Part shown: positions 63,568-64,000 of the stretch, piece by piece
How positions within the stretch are numbered: position 1 is the first letter of the stretch
Layout of the letters: each line of letters begins with the position of its first letter
DNA from: Burkholderiales bacterium PBB6
GTDB taxonomy: Bacteria; Pseudomonadota; Gammaproteobacteria; Burkholderiales; Burkholderiaceae_C
Assembly (NCBI GenBank): GCA_002255925.1
Contig: NKIH01000009.1
Span: 1-64,000 of the forward strand
Direction of reading: 5' to 3'
DNA: 64,000 bases
Position numbers and translations under genes: made by a program
Notes under the pieces: model-generated
The model's input: the letters and a program-made list of their open reading frames with translations, nothing else
Database searches by the model: none
What the model was told of the DNA's origin: nothing

Positions 63568-64000
63568 TCAGGCCGGCACACGGTAATTGGCCGGCCCCAT
63601 CAGGTCGATGCCGCAGGGCAGCTCCCGCGCCCAGGCGATGAACTCCTGAACCGCCGGGCCGATCAAGGGCGCACCATGCTGCGGCGCCATCATGTCGATC
63701 TCCAGCCCGCTGACCATGTCGGCCCACAGGCGCATCACCTTGTTCGACACCATGTAGCGCCGGTGGAAGGCTTCCATGCGCGGCAACATCGGCGCGAGTG
63801 AGGTGATCGGCTGCTTGGCTGCTTCACCGCCCACCAGCGACACGCCCAGGTCACCCGAGAACAAGATCTTGGCTACCGGGTCGTAGAACTGGAAATTGCC
63901 TTCGGCGTGCAGGAAGTGCGCGGGCAGGGCGATCAGGTCAGTCCGCCCGATCCGGATGCGCATGCCGGCGTCGTCGATGCCGTGGATGCGGCCGGCCGTC
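63568..64000 (-). CDS. Metallo-beta-lactamase-fold protein, C-terminal part (5' end outside window)
   Basis: At least 144 residues are present, and the frame is open to the window edge. LPAHFLHAEGNFQFYDPVAK followed by ILFSGDLGVS carries the late metal-ligand His and Asp of the ODP-type metallo-beta-lactamase fold, as in flavodi-iron proteins. APQHGAPLIG near the C-terminus holds the last His. The HxHxDH motif is outside the window. The product may bind iron and sense or reduce oxygen, NO or similar (inference). Confidence 0.8.
   Translation of the reverse strand, partial: TAGRIHGIDDAGMRIRIGRTDLIALPAHFLHAEGNFQFYDPVAKILFSGDLGVSLVGGEAAKQPITSLAPMLPRMEAFHRRYMVSNKVMRLWADMVSGLEIDMMAPQHGAPLIGPAVQEFIAWARELPCGIDLMGPANYRVPA

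Overview
The window looks like chromosome from a GC-rich betaproteobacterium of the order Burkholderiales, probably near the Leptothrix/Rubrivivax/Comamonadaceae group. Three things point there: the gene order gyrA-serC-pheA-tyrA-aroA/cmk-rpsA-ihfB-lapA-lapB, a tmRNA whose tag reads ANDERFALAA, and a glnA-ntrB-ntrC locus. The family placement is inference from gene content; no database search was possible.

Layout. 1-2755: the end of an IS3-family transposase gene, then a fragment of an integron cassette array (three unknown genes separated by attC-like sites) that stops at a second IS-like terminus. 2864-3847: two small chromosomal genes. 3887-5601 (minus): alpha/beta hydrolase and tRNA hydroxylase trhO; 5730-9266 (plus): dnaE. 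9431-11091: patatin-like phospholipase converging on a comEA-type gene. 11103-16084 (minus): four glycosyltransferase-type genes downstream of lapA-lapB, a surface-polysaccharide/LPS block. 16202-26927 (minus): ihfB, rpsA, an aroA-cmk gene fusion, tyrA, pheA, serC, a DUF2059 periplasmic protein and gyrA. 27190-29297 (plus): an OmpA-type lipid-anchoring/peptidoglycan-binding porin-like protein, ubiG and gph. 29312-29684: ssrA (tmRNA).

29685-36371 is a roughly 6.7 kb integrative element sitting in the 3' end of ssrA. It has a tyrosine integrase beside the att site, a chain of tightly coupled genes (AlpA-type regulator, two further small DNA-binding proteins, a 64-residue orphan, a CHC2 zinc-finger primase fragment, a RepA-like hexameric helicase, a TubC-docking-like protein) and a minus-strand ankyrin-repeat cargo gene. 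No capsid, terminase or conjugation gene is visible. Near-identical 24-bp repeats lie at both ends, a degenerate copy of the ssrA tail lies at the right end, and a region with tandem repeats and DnaA-box-like sites could be a replication origin.

36449-43896 holds ordinary chromosomal genes: a ribbon-helix-helix protein, nitroreductase, TetR regulator, AIM24-family protein, YVTN beta-propeller protein, polysaccharide deacetylase, fatty acid hydroxylase, EI24-type membrane protein and a MoaB/CinA-type protein. 43906-48857 is the nitrogen-control locus: NtrC-like sites and a sigma-54-like promoter, glnA, a small periplasmic coiled-coil protein, ntrB and ntrC. 48903-53589 (minus): exonuclease III, a DUF4337 protein, folA, thyA and a lipid-exporter-like ABC transporter. 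53726-58636 (plus): marR followed by a three-part efflux pump (NodT, EmrA, EmrB types) with repeats in the divergent promoter. 58678-60346 (minus): an SPFH/band-7 protein, a small membrane protein and an Arc-type repressor behind a perfect 20-bp palindrome. 60395-64000: an acetyl-CoA hydrolase/transferase, a protein with a degenerate GGDEF domain, and the C-terminal part of a metallo-beta-lactamase-fold protein cut by the window edge.
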